The position numbers were made by a program, and so were the translations under genes. This document shows positions 35,190 to 43,317 of a stretch of DNA of 64,000 nt, one piece after another. Source of the DNA: Chloroflexota bacterium (lineage in GTDB: Bacteria > Chloroflexota > Anaerolineae > 4572-78 > J111); the NCBI GenBank assembly GCA_016860845.1, contig BOKF01000040.1, positions 1-64,000 on the forward strand. Reading direction: 5' to 3'. The notes beneath the pieces were generated by a model that saw only the letters and a program-made list of their open reading frames with translations, had not been told where the DNA came from and did not search any database. Each line of letters opens with the position of its first letter. Within the stretch, counting starts at the first letter, position 1.

Positions 35190-36053
35190 TCAAACCACGT
35201 CGCCGGGCGCTTTGAGGCGATAGGCGGCCCGGCGCTCGGCGTCTTCGACGGCCAGATAGATGGCGGTGGTGGTGATGTCGGCATGGCCCATTTGCCGCTG
35301 AATAATGTCTAACTCTATGCCTCGTCTGATCGAGTGGGTGGCGTAACTGTGGCGAATTTGATGCACGGTCATCTGGATCGCGGCGCGGTCGCACCATTTT
35401 TGGAGAGCCTGATAGATGCCGTTGCGGGTCAGGGGGTTGCCAAGTACGTTGAGAAAGAGCCGGCGGCCGCCGGGGTGCAGCTCCAGCCAGGCTTGCAGAG
35501 TCCGGACGCATTTTGGCCCAAAATAGACTTTTCGATCTTGCCGGCCCTTGCCTCCCCGGATCAAAATACTGTTATCTTCCAGCTCGAGATCCACCAGGAG
35601 CAGGCCGGCCAGCTCGCTGGCCCTGGCTCCGGTGTCGTAAGCCAGGCGAAAAAGCGCATGATCCCTGGTAGCCAGGTCATCACTTTTTAGATGGTCCCTA
35701 ATGGACTTAAACAGCCGGCGCATGGTCTCCACACTCACGGCTTTGGGCAGCCGGCGCGGTTTTTTGGGCCGGTCCAGGCGGTCGAGCGGATTTTGGGGTA
35801 AAAGCTCCTGCTGGTCGCACCAATTGAGGAAGGCGCGGACGCCGTGAAAAACGCTGTCCAAGGTGGCCTCACTGCAATTTTCACGCTTGTGAGAGAGGTA
35901 GGCCCGGACGTGGGCCGGGGTCGGCGGCCATTCGGCGAACTGCTTAAACTCGCCTAACACGTCCTCGTAATAAGCCAGCGTGGACTCCAGCCGGCCCGCC
36001 GCGTGCTTGGCCTGAATAAAGGTGCTGATGTGGTGCGCAAGTTCTGGTGACAT
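35190..36053 (-). CDS. int: Tyrosine recombinase (integrase)
   Basis: 287 residues. Start at 36053 is set by AGGAGG just upstream. N-terminal SAM-like DNA-binding domain (about 5-90), then the catalytic domain with Arg144 (DTGARASEL), Lys170, His231-x-x-Arg234 (HQIRHSYATH), His257 (MGHADI) and Tyr266 (AIYLAV). XerC/D style, short form. Its stop is 6 bp from attL, so it should catalyse integration into and excision from tRNA-Val. No separate excisionase is obvious, though several small basic proteins could serve. Confidence 0.95.
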   Translation of the reverse strand: MSPELAHHISTFIQAKHAAGRLESTLAYYEDVLGEFKQFAEWPPTPAHVRAYLSHKRENCSEATLDSVFHGVRAFLNWCDQQELLPQNPLDRLDRPKKPRRLPKAVSVETMRRLFKSIRDHLKSDDLATRDHALFRLAYDTGARASELAGLLLVDLELEDNSILIRGGKGRQDRKVYFGPKCVRTLQAWLELHPGGRRLFLNVLGNPLTRNGIYQALQKWCDRAAIQMTVHQIRHSYATHSIRRGIELDIIQRQMGHADITTTAIYLAVEDAERRAAYRLKAPGDVV

Positions 36054-36135
36054 GTGTCCTCCTAAAAAGATAAAATGGGACACAATTTTATGGATTTGGT
36101 GACTTTCGTCACTGGCAGGACCAGGCCAGAGGGGG

Positions 36136-36141
36136 TATAAT
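36136..36141 (+). promoter_or_regulatory. TATAAT -10 box, divergent from integrase
   Basis: TATAAT ends 7 nt before the ATG at 36149, again compatible with leaderless transcription. -35 is weak. Confidence 0.4.
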
Positions 36142-36148
36142 CGGCCCT

Positions 36149-36364
36149 ATGGAAAAGCAAAAAAGCCAGTGTGGACAATGCTACTGGCGAAATTCAGTGA
36201 CCGGCATGTGCTGCCGGGCGGGTGCGCCCTCCCAGGGCGAACACACCCACTATCAAAAAGAGCCGTGCCCGTTGTTCAGGACTTTTGGGGCCGGCGGGAT
36301 AGGTAGCCCAGGGCGAGGCCCAACCCTGCCACGAATAACGATAACGTCCAGGGGTTTACGGTGA
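36149..36364 (+). CDS. Small Cys-rich protein, only rightward gene in the element
   Basis: 71 residues. Five Cys in the first 45: CGQCYW, MCC and EPCP, with His near 33-35, a likely zinc-binding knuckle. The last 25 residues overlap the minus-strand gene at 36276 and look less protein-like. Supported by a TATAAT box in front. Divergent to integrase, so possibly an excision or control factor; this is a guess from position. Confidence 0.5.
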   Translation: MEKQKSQCGQCYWRNSVTGMCCRAGAPSQGEHTHYQKEPCPLFRTFGAGGIGSPGRGPTLPRITITSRGLR

Positions 36365-36437
36365 CAAGCTGGGCGCTCATTTGGCCCATGCTGAAGCCCA
36401 CCACCAAAAGGACCAGGCCAGAAATTAACTGGTTCAT
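36276..36437 (-). CDS. Small membrane protein, 53 aa
   Basis: MNQLISGLVLLVVGFSMGQM then WTLSLFVAGLGLALGYLSRR: two hydrophobic helices and a basic C-terminus. Start overlaps the stop of the 57-aa gene upstream (ATGA). Unknown role. Confidence 0.6.
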   Translation of the reverse strand: MNQLISGLVLLVVGFSMGQMSAQLVTVNPWTLSLFVAGLGLALGYLSRRPQKS

Positions 36438-36607
36438 TTAGAAAATCCTCCATTGTACGAAAACCAAAAACCAAGCAAAAACAGGCCGGCCAGGATTGGC
36501 CAGCGCCATGTAAGCTGACCGTTTGCGGTCAGATCGGCGGCCATGCCAAAGCAGCAGGCCAGGCCGACGACGTACAACAGCGTTTCGCTGTTACGGTTGC
36601 CAATCAT
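36434..36607 (-). CDS. Small membrane protein, 57 aa
   Basis: Starts MIGNRNSETLLYVVGLACCF; a second helix is WPILAGLFLLGFWFSYN. Overlaps genes on both sides, in the style of a tightly packed operon. Unknown. Confidence 0.6.
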   Translation of the reverse strand: MIGNRNSETLLYVVGLACCFGMAADLTANGQLTWRWPILAGLFLLGFWFSYNGGFSK

Positions 36608-36770
36608 CGGCCAGCCTCCGGCCTCCCGCGGGAGATGCGCCCTCTACTCGCTCAAGGCGCACCCGGACGGGCATACCGGGCAGGCCCCGGCCTACCCAGA
36701 CCCCCACAAAAAAGATGGCCAGCGGAGCCAGGCAGAACATGCCAAAAATGATGGGTAAGGGATTATCCAT
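36591..36770 (-). CDS. Small single-pass membrane protein, 59 aa
   Basis: MDNPLPIIFGMFCLAP start at 36770 (or 36782). One hydrophobic helix followed by a basic cytoplasmic tail (RVRLERVEG, GGRRLADD). Overlaps its neighbours. Unknown. Confidence 0.55.
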   Translation of the reverse strand: MDNPLPIIFGMFCLAPLAIFFVGVWVGRGLPGMPVRVRLERVEGASPAGGRRLADDWQP

Positions 36771-37359
36771 GTTGACCTCCAATCAATCCCAATAAACTGT
36801 AAGCGAAGCGGCCCACCCAATAGCGGGCCGGGCCGGGTATCATCTCCCAACCCTGCCACAAAATAAAAGCCCAGCAGGGCGTAGCGACTAACGTAAATTC
36901 GGCCCATGTGCCTGTTCGCAACGGCGAACAACTAAAATCCTTAGTCCATAAAGGGCCAAGCAACGGCACGCCAGATTTTGTCAGAAAATCGCCCAGGATG
37001 TGCCAGAGATAGCCCCAGGCAAACCACATGAGCCAGGGCCAGCCCAGGTTGAGGCCCAGGGCCATCATGATCAGCGCCCACACGGGCCAGTGAGTGGCGT
37101 TTCTATGGCCCAGGATCGAGCGGACCAGGCCGGAAATAAACAGGCCGATTTGATCGAGCAGCCAGGCCAGCCAGCGGGGGAGCAGCCGGGCCAGGAGCGA
37201 GCCGGGCCGGGCGATGGTGCCGCCGCCGCTGTCAATGTCGGGAGCCAGGCTGCCGACGACGACGGCGATCCAGCCGGCGGCGTCGGGAGAGTGGCCGACA
37301 GCCAGGCTGTAGGCAACGGTCGCGGCGGCGGCAATGGCGACGTGAGTCGAGCCGGTCAT
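36763..37359 (-). CDS. YdjM-like membrane metal-dependent hydrolase
   Basis: 198 residues. Family marks: N-terminal STHVAIAAAATVAYSL, a LAPDIDSGGG acidic loop, HRNATHWPVWALI (HRxxTH), and GYLWHILGDFLTKSGVPLLGP. These are the YdjM/DUF457 features; E. coli YdjM is an inner-membrane protein of the LexA regulon. A role in the element, such as lipid or envelope change, is unknown. Confidence 0.82.
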   Translation of the reverse strand: MTGSTHVAIAAAATVAYSLAVGHSPDAAGWIAVVVGSLAPDIDSGGGTIARPGSLLARLLPRWLAWLLDQIGLFISGLVRSILGHRNATHWPVWALIMMALGLNLGWPWLMWFAWGYLWHILGDFLTKSGVPLLGPLWTKDFSCSPLRTGTWAEFTLVATPCWAFILWQGWEMIPGPARYWVGRFAYSLLGLIGGQHG

Positions 37360-37640
37360 GATCTAACCCTGTCGCTGGAGTCAGGCTTAGAAGCGCCTCG
37401 GTTCCACCACCATGCCAAGCCATCTTGAGCCAGGTGAAGGCCAAATGAGGCGATAGCCAACGTCACAAGCATTTGCTCTCCGTGTAGGCGCATGGTGGCC
37501 AGCGTGTCGGGCTGCTGGGTCACGGCCCAGGCTCCAGCTATCGCCATCAAAATAGACCATAAAGACAGGTCTATGACATAAAGCACATCCAGGGTGAGAG
37601 ACTTCCAATTTGGTTTTTGAAACTTCCAGGTGAATTTCAT
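37356..37640 (-). CDS. Small membrane protein, 94 aa
   Basis: Two predicted helices (DLSLWSILMAIAGAWAV and MLVTLAIASFGLHLAQDGLAW). Overlaps ydjM-like gene by 4 nt and the next upstream gene by 4 nt. No family recognised. Confidence 0.65.
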   Translation of the reverse strand: MKFTWKFQKPNWKSLTLDVLYVIDLSLWSILMAIAGAWAVTQQPDTLATMRLHGEQMLVTLAIASFGLHLAQDGLAWWWNRGASKPDSSDRVRS

Positions 37641-38560
37641 AAGTCATTCCTTTCACGAGATAGAGCTATAAAAAATATAAAACCGGCTCCCCAAATGTGG
37701 AGCGGTTCGTCAACTAAAGACCATGCGCCGTAGGCGGCAACCAGGGCAGTGGCCCAAACGGGTAATTGTGGCCAGCGCCGGGCGACGGCCCAGATCAGCC
37801 AGGCCAGCGCCGCCAGGCCGATCAAGCCCAGCTCGGCGGCAGTGGTGGCCACCAGGTTGTGAGCGTGAGGCCAGTTATTCAAGGTGAAATATTGGCCCGG
37901 TCCCAACCCGACGAGCGGCGCGGACCAGAAGCCCCGCCAGGCGTCGGCCCAGAAGTGGAGCCGCCAGGCGTAGCCGGCGGGATTGAGCCACCAGCCGGCC
38001 AGGATCAGGGGGGAGCAGAGGAGCAGAGGAGCGGGTGAGCGGGGGCGAACAAGAGCGACCAGGCCGGCCACGATACCGCCGATGCTGGCCAGCCAAGCGC
38101 CGGCAATCACGGCTGCCGGCGCAATCAAAAGCGGCAGGCCGGTCAGCAGCGCCAGGCCCAGCAGGTTGAAGGCAATGACGTTTTGATTTCCCCAATTGGG
38201 GAAAAATGAAAATAAGGCGTAGGGGATCAGCGCCCACAAAGCGGCGCGGTGGATGGTTTCATCTGGCCAGCGGTGAGCCAGGCGGTACAGCCCCAGGTAG
38301 CCCAGCCAGACCCCGATTTTGATTAGACTGTGCTGCCAGGTTTGATTGACCAGGGCGCTAACCAGCATGGCGGCGATCAGGAGCAATAGTCCCTGCTCTA
38401 TCCGATCAAATTCAAAATTTGAACACTGGTGCAGTAGCCAAACCATCAAGCCCAACCAGGCCAGCAGGTTGACCAGCGTTAGGGTCGGACTTTGCCAGCC
38501 GGCGTATCCGCCGGTGAGAGCCAGCCAGAGCAGGAGCAGAGCCAGGGTCAAGGTCTTCAT
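37637..38560 (-). CDS. O-antigen ligase / PglL-like membrane protein
   Basis: 307 residues, about ten helices. The motif GLGPGQYF...HAHNLVATTAAELGLIG is the Wzy_C signature region, whose His-x-His-Asn lies in the periplasmic loop of O-antigen ligases and of PglL-type protein O-oligosaccharyltransferases. It would join glycans to lipid A-core or protein. In this element secreted Thr-rich proteins are plentiful, so protein glycosylation is the more attractive guess. The family is usually 400 or more residues; this one is short. Confidence 0.75.
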   Translation of the reverse strand: MKTLTLALLLLWLALTGGYAGWQSPTLTLVNLLAWLGLMVWLLHQCSNFEFDRIEQGLLLLIAAMLVSALVNQTWQHSLIKIGVWLGYLGLYRLAHRWPDETIHRAALWALIPYALFSFFPNWGNQNVIAFNLLGLALLTGLPLLIAPAAVIAGAWLASIGGIVAGLVALVRPRSPAPLLLCSPLILAGWWLNPAGYAWRLHFWADAWRGFWSAPLVGLGPGQYFTLNNWPHAHNLVATTAAELGLIGLAALAWLIWAVARRWPQLPVWATALVAAYGAWSLVDEPLHIWGAGFIFFIALSRERNDL

Positions 38561-40572
38561 CAGTCACGCAGCCAGTCGGGTAAATCGTCGGCGTAGACCG
38601 GTTCGGGTTGTTTGCCGTTTGTCCGTTTGGCTCGTTTTGCCTTTGGCGCTTCCGGCTCGTTGGCCCTGATGACCTCAATCGCTAACGGCTCATCAGGCGT
38701 TTGCCACAATTCTTCAAACCACTCATTTTCTAATTCTGCTGATACAGCTTCATCGGTTTGCAGCTCATCTGGCTCATCACTGCCTTGAGCTTTCAAGGTT
38801 TTTAAATTTTCAGGGTCTACCGAGTTGGCGGATTCCTCGGAACGCGGAACGCGGAACGCGCTCACATAGTCAGGGTGAGGATGTTTGCCGGCGACGTACT
38901 CATCAGCCAGGACCAGCCAGCGGGAGATTTTGCGGGGGATGTCAGCCGGAGCCAGGTAGTATGGCAAGCCGTTAATTTCTATCTCAGGCTCAAGTCCAGG
39001 GTGCGTCCCTCTGACTTCATAATTTTCTAAAATGGCCATTACTTCAGCCCTGGCAAAACCTTGAGGTTTTAGGAACTGGTGCAGCGTTTTGGTGTTGCAC
39101 TCGCCCTTGAGATTGTCCAGAGCAAAGGTGAATAGAAACTCCGCCTTTTGCGCTCGCTCGGCGCTGCGGGAGTCGGTCTGTGCGCCGGCTTTGGCGTCGG
39201 CCACAACTTTCTTGACGGTCGTATCGGCGATCAGCGGGGCTTGCAGCTCGATCATTTCACCCCCCCACTTCCACAAAAAGCGTCCGGGGATGTTGGGCAG
39301 CTTGGCCGCCTCGTATTTCCCATCTCCTAACAAAATACCTGAAGCGGTGCCCGAGCCGCAGCGGAACGCGGCCCGGCTGTCCATGTTGTTGGCGATCTGC
39401 TGGGGCACAATAGCGCTGGATGGCGTTTGAGTGGCCAGCACAACGTAGATACCGACGGCGCGGCCTTTTCTGGCCAATTCGCTGAGCGAAAGGGTGGACT
39501 TGAGAGCGTATTTTCTGTTTTCCATCAGGCTGGCCAGCTCGTCAATGACCACGATCCAGTAAGACAAAGGCTCTGATTTAAATCGCTTGTTGTAAGCAGA
39601 TATTTTTTTAGCCTTACCTGCCATGAGCTTGGCGCGGCGGTCCATCTCGGCCTCAACGTAGCGCAAAATCGGCCCAACCTGGTAGGGTTCGGTGGCGATC
39701 TGCTGGCCCAGGGGCGGGCGCAGCTCCTCGCCGGGCTTGGGCCGGTAGTTGTCATCAACGGCTTTGATCTTGGGCGGGGCTTTGCTTTCGCTGGCGGCCT
39801 CGGCATCGGCCTCAGAAACATAGTTGACATCTCCCCCAAGATGAGGCAGGCCGGCATAGTCAATAAACTCAAGTCCTCCCTTGAGGTCCGTGAGAAACAA
39901 TCTGAGTTTGGCCGGATCGTTGCGGCTGATGAGCGTGCAAAGCATGACGTTGATGAGGTTGGATTTACCACCGCCTTTGGTGCCGCCGACGAGCAAATTA
40001 ATCATTTCGTCCATATCGCCGAAATAACTTTTTTGATTGGCGCCCATGCCCAGGGGAAAGCTGAGCGGGTCCGCAGCTTCGGCCATCTGCTTCATCATTT
40101 CGCCGTAACCGACTTGAGTCGGGATGGCTCCCCGCCCGTGCTTGGTCTCCACTGAGTACCAGTGACCGGCCGGGCTTTCATGAAACTCGACTTTTGAGCC
40201 ACAGGCAGCGGTCAAGGTCTCCAAAGTGGCCTCATCGCGCAAGTGTTTGAGATACACCCCACGCGGCAGGCGCTTGGTGTCAATGTGGAAGAAGTAAGCG
40301 TCTTCGCCGATCTGGATTTTGTCGAGACGGACCGGCCAGACATCAGACTCCAGGAAGTCTTTTTCAGTCTTCTTTTTGCGGTAGCAAATATCCATGTTGG
40401 CCAGGTAAACCGGGATGCGCTTTTGCAGGTGGGTGGCTTCCTGCTTCAGCCGCTTTTGCAGCTCGCGTTGATATTTGGCTTCAGCGCGGGCGCGTTCCCG
40501 TTCTTCGCGCTCTTGCGGGGTCAGGTGGGTGTAAATGTTCAGGCCGGGGATGAAGGGCTTGAAAAAAAGCAT
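38560..40572 (-). CDS. FtsK/SpoIIIE-type DNA translocase
   Basis: 670 residues, no transmembrane helix. Residues about 20-50 are a charged coiled coil. Walker A GGTKGGGKSN (196-205), a DLKGG motif (229-233), Walker B YWIVVIDELASLM (338-350) and a sensor-like VLATQTPSS. An acidic insert of about 50 residues splits the ATPase core (about 250-300). The C-terminus (about 490-560) resembles a winged-helix gamma-like region followed by a Glu/Asp-rich tail. FtsK-type pumps move dsDNA in AICE-type conjugation and chromosome segregation; a related fold, Zot/pI, extrudes filamentous phage. It is the only recognisable translocase in the element. Confidence 0.9.
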   Translation of the reverse strand: MLFFKPFIPGLNIYTHLTPQEREERERARAEAKYQRELQKRLKQEATHLQKRIPVYLANMDICYRKKKTEKDFLESDVWPVRLDKIQIGEDAYFFHIDTKRLPRGVYLKHLRDEATLETLTAACGSKVEFHESPAGHWYSVETKHGRGAIPTQVGYGEMMKQMAEAADPLSFPLGMGANQKSYFGDMDEMINLLVGGTKGGGKSNLINVMLCTLISRNDPAKLRLFLTDLKGGLEFIDYAGLPHLGGDVNYVSEADAEAASESKAPPKIKAVDDNYRPKPGEELRPPLGQQIATEPYQVGPILRYVEAEMDRRAKLMAGKAKKISAYNKRFKSEPLSYWIVVIDELASLMENRKYALKSTLSLSELARKGRAVGIYVVLATQTPSSAIVPQQIANNMDSRAAFRCGSGTASGILLGDGKYEAAKLPNIPGRFLWKWGGEMIELQAPLIADTTVKKVVADAKAGAQTDSRSAERAQKAEFLFTFALDNLKGECNTKTLHQFLKPQGFARAEVMAILENYEVRGTHPGLEPEIEINGLPYYLAPADIPRKISRWLVLADEYVAGKHPHPDYVSAFRVPRSEESANSVDPENLKTLKAQGSDEPDELQTDEAVSAELENEWFEELWQTPDEPLAIEVIRANEPEAPKAKRAKRTNGKQPEPVYADDLPDWLRD

Positions 40573-40579
40573 GGTTTAG

Positions 40580-40613
40580 CCCTCACCCTAACCCTCTCCC
40601 GGAGGGAGAGGGG
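40580..40613. repeat. CCCTCTCCC-GGAGGGAGAGGG palindrome
   Basis: A GC-rich palindrome that codes for the end (SPLPPGEG) of the gene at 40588. Similar C/G-run palindromes occur at 41636-41690, 52611-52670 and 59897-59940, all inside or at the ends of element genes. Confidence 0.75.
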
Positions 40614-41937
40614 ATTCCTCGGTTGGGGTGGCGATGGGTGAAATGACGGTGGTCGCGGTCGCGGTGGGGGTCTCAGTGGGGGTACTGGTCGCGGTCGCGG
40701 TGGGCGTCTCTGTTGGCGTGCTGGTGGCGGTCGGCGGGATGGTGGTAGCGGTAGGTGTGGGGGTAGGCGTCACGGCAATCCATTGAATTTGTTGGGCGCG
40801 GATGGCCATGCCGCCACAGGCTTTATCCGCCAGGCCGATGACCAGGGCGGTGTGCTGGGTGGGATCGCCGGCGGGCATTTGTGCGCCTTCAAAAATGAGA
40901 AAATAAGGGACTCCAGCCCAGATAGCCAGGTTGCTTACAGAACAGCCGCCCACGGCCACTACAGGCCCGCTGAGCGTGATTTTAGCGGGGGTGGCGGTCG
41001 GCACGGGTGTTTTGGTCGGTTCCGGTAATTTGATCGAGCCGCCGCCGCTCGATGCCGCCGGCGCGGGTATCTCAACCCGAGGCGGGGGAATGTAGGGCGT
41101 GGGGGTTGGGGGTTGGGGGTCGGGGGTCAGGGTGATAGTGGGCGTGACCAGGCCGGTGTAGTAGGGGCTGTTGGGATCGTTGCGGGCGTCATACACGGGC
41201 GCTTTGTTTTTGTCGGGTGTGGGCAGGCCGTAGGCGGCCAATCCCTGGCCCCAGGTGGCCGTCGCCGTGCCGGTCAGGATGGGCTGATACTCTGGCAGCA
41301 GCGGCGCGGGCGTGGCCGTGCCGTTGAGCCAAAAGATTTCAGTGACCATCAAAATGGGGTAGTCACACTCTTTAGGGAATTTTTGAATATAACCCTTGAG
41401 CTGGACCATCTGCATGAACGGATCGCGGTCCAGCGGAGTTTGCAGGTAGAGGTAATACGGCGTGCCGTTCAGCCCGGCAGTGGTAAAGCCAAGATTGCTC
41501 ATGGAGCAGCCCTGCTCATAGGTGATGACCCCAACGAGGTAGGGCGCGGCTTGCGGATCGCCGGCGGGCCGGTTCAAGGCGGCCTGCATTTGGGCGGTGG
41601 CTTGAAGTTGGGCCGGTTCCAGGGCGGGGGGCTGACCCCCTCCCTGGCCTTCCCCCTGAGAGGGGGAGGGGAGAGGAGTCGGGGTCAGGGGTTCGAGGGT
41701 GCGGACTACTGCCGGCTGTTCGGTTGGCTGCTCGGCGGCTTTGGCTTTGCCCAGCCTGCCGCCGCCCAGCACCCAGGTGATGCCGTAGCCGATGCAGAGC
41801 AGAAATAAGATGCCGATAACAACAATTTTGATGAGGTCTGATTTTTCCATAGTGTGCTTGTGTCCCCGCTGGCCGCGTTTGTCGCGGTTCAGCGTCATTG
41901 GCTCCTGGCCGGGTTCGAGAAATTCAATCTTGGCCAT
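40588..41937 (-). CDS. Single-pass Thr/Pro-rich surface protein with duplicated Cys domain
   Basis: 449 residues (a shorter start at 41850 is possible). One helix (about 36-56: IKIVVIGILFLLCIGYGI), outside portion thereafter. Two related modules: GCSMSNLGFTTAG...PYYLYLQ (about 140) and GCSVSNLAIWAG...PYFLIFEG (about 330), each with a single Cys, separated and followed by Pro/Thr stalks (TPTETPTATATSTPTETP). Unknown function; probably a cell-surface or particle protein and a candidate for O-glycosylation. Confidence 0.7.
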   Translation of the reverse strand: MAKIEFLEPGQEPMTLNRDKRGQRGHKHTMEKSDLIKIVVIGILFLLCIGYGITWVLGGGRLGKAKAAEQPTEQPAVVRTLEPLTPTPLPSPSQGEGQGGGQPPALEPAQLQATAQMQAALNRPAGDPQAAPYLVGVITYEQGCSMSNLGFTTAGLNGTPYYLYLQTPLDRDPFMQMVQLKGYIQKFPKECDYPILMVTEIFWLNGTATPAPLLPEYQPILTGTATATWGQGLAAYGLPTPDKNKAPVYDARNDPNSPYYTGLVTPTITLTPDPQPPTPTPYIPPPRVEIPAPAASSGGGSIKLPEPTKTPVPTATPAKITLSGPVVAVGGCSVSNLAIWAGVPYFLIFEGAQMPAGDPTQHTALVIGLADKACGGMAIRAQQIQWIAVTPTPTPTATTIPPTATSTPTETPTATATSTPTETPTATATTVISPIATPTEESPLPPGEG

Positions 41938-41939
41938 AA

Positions 41940-42386
41940 TTAAAACCTGAATTTCTTGCCGCGTTTGAGGGCGTATTGGCCGGCCCGGATCGCTCGCCGC
42001 CAGTTGGCGTCGTCTACAAATTCATCGTTGAGATCGCCGGCCAGGCCCAGGCCGCCAGAAACATTCAGGGCCGGGTTTACGGGCCGGTCGGTCACAAAGC
42101 TGTACAACCACCACAGGGCCGACAGGCCCAGCATGATGACCACGAAAATTCCAAGCACCTGGTACTTGTCCAGCAAGCTAAAGACGGTCAAAGCGTAGCT
42201 ACCCAGGGCATTGATAAATGTGGGAGTGGTGACAGAGGGTAAGGGCAGCTCCGGCGCGGCGTTTTCGTCGAAGTCAACCGGCTCAAAGTGGTAGGGCAGG
42301 GGAATGGGCGTTGGTTCTTGAGCCAGGGCGGGCGTGGTCAAGGCTAAGGCTAAGGCTAAGGCTGAGAGCAAGGCAAAGAGTTTCAT
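41940..42386 (-). CDS. Secreted/membrane protein with signal peptide
   Basis: 148 residues from MKLFALLSALALALALTTP (42386), a signal peptide cut after LAQ. A second hydrophobic helix is at about 68-90 (GIFVVIMLGLSALWWLYSF). The C-terminal tail is basic (RRAIRAGQYALKRGKKFRF). The signal peptide is coded by a CTAAGG hexamer repeat. Unknown role, same operon as the large secreted protein. Confidence 0.7.
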   Translation of the reverse strand: MKLFALLSALALALALTTPALAQEPTPIPLPYHFEPVDFDENAAPELPLPSVTTPTFINALGSYALTVFSLLDKYQVLGIFVVIMLGLSALWWLYSFVTDRPVNPALNVSGGLGLAGDLNDEFVDDANWRRAIRAGQYALKRGKKFRF

Positions 42387-42390
42387 AGGG

Positions 42391-43317
42391 TCACACGAAG
42401 GGCAGTAACTTGATGAGTTGGAGAATGAAGCCGATGACATCCAGGATAAAGTTAAACAGGCGGATGACCAGGCCCTTGAGAAATTCAAAGATTTTGAAGA
42501 AGAGGACCAGGGGCAGCATGATCAACAGCCAGGCGACGAACAGGCCGAAGGCTCCCAGGAAACGGAACAGGTCAAACACGGCTTTGATGAGCTGCACGGG
42601 CAGACTAGCAATGTAGCCGGTGAACGAGGCCCAGGCGGTCAGGCTGTAGCGTTTGCCATCGTCTATGCCGCTTTGCATGGTCTCAAAGGTCCAGCCCACG
42701 TTGGCCATTGGGCGCGGCAGGCTGGGCGCGTACCACTCCGGGGCGGCCACAATGGTGAAAGTGTCGGTGTAGGTGATGGCCTCGATTTCGCCGGACAGCC
42801 AATTAGTGTAAGAAATGGTGTCACTGATCCAGCCCTGGGTCGTGCCCACCATGCCGCTGATCTGCTCGGTGCTGGTGATGGTGCTGCTACTGGTCATGGT
42901 GGTGGTCAGCAGCGGCGCGGGGGTGATGCTGTAAGAGACCGGCGAAGGCAGGGCCAGCGGGGTGGGCGCGTAGCCGTTGGGGTTGGGCTGCGGCAGGGTC
43001 AGCAGCGGCAGTGAGGTTGGCTTTGGATACTGCGGCGCTTCAAAGGGCTTGGGATCGGGCATGGGCGCGTTGATCGTTGCCGTAGCCGTGCCAGGCATGG
43101 GCGTGGGTGTCGGGGTGGTGGTGGGCGTGCCAGGGCCGGGCGTGGGTGTCGGGGTGGGGCTGGGTGTCCGGGTGGGTGTGGGTGTGGGCGTGGTAAAAAC
43201 GCAGGGATCGCCGGAGCAGCCGCTTTGAGCCAGGGCCGGGTAAGCCAGGCTAAGGCTGAGGCTGAGGCTGAGAAACAGGGCGATTTTTAGCGAATGTTGA
43301 TAGAGAAAAGCGCCCAT
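42391..43317 (-). CDS. Secreted Pro/Thr-rich protein with C-terminal membrane helices
   Basis: 308 residues from MGAFLYQHSLKIALFLSLSL at 43317; the frame is open further upstream but a signal peptide begins here. Signal peptide SLSLSLSLAYPALAQ, then a TPTPTP stalk, a Thr/Ser-rich middle (TTTMTSSSTITSTEQ), a beta-type stretch, and three hydrophobic helices at the end (FLGAFGLFVAWLLIMLPLVLFF, then NFILDVIGFILQL). Overlaps the 775-aa gene by 31 nt. Confidence 0.7.
   Translation of the reverse strand: MGAFLYQHSLKIALFLSLSLSLSLAYPALAQSGCSGDPCVFTTPTPTPTRTPSPTPTPTPGPGTPTTTPTPTPMPGTATATINAPMPDPKPFEAPQYPKPTSLPLLTLPQPNPNGYAPTPLALPSPVSYSITPAPLLTTTMTSSSTITSTEQISGMVGTTQGWISDTISYTNWLSGEIEAITYTDTFTIVAAPEWYAPSLPRPMANVGWTFETMQSGIDDGKRYSLTAWASFTGYIASLPVQLIKAVFDLFRFLGAFGLFVAWLLIMLPLVLFFKIFEFLKGLVIRLFNFILDVIGFILQLIKLLPFV

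Noticed and set aside
36523..36795. 90-codon plus-strand frame in the element
   Set aside because: Antisense to two overlapping minus-strand membrane-protein genes that show clear helices and coupled starts.
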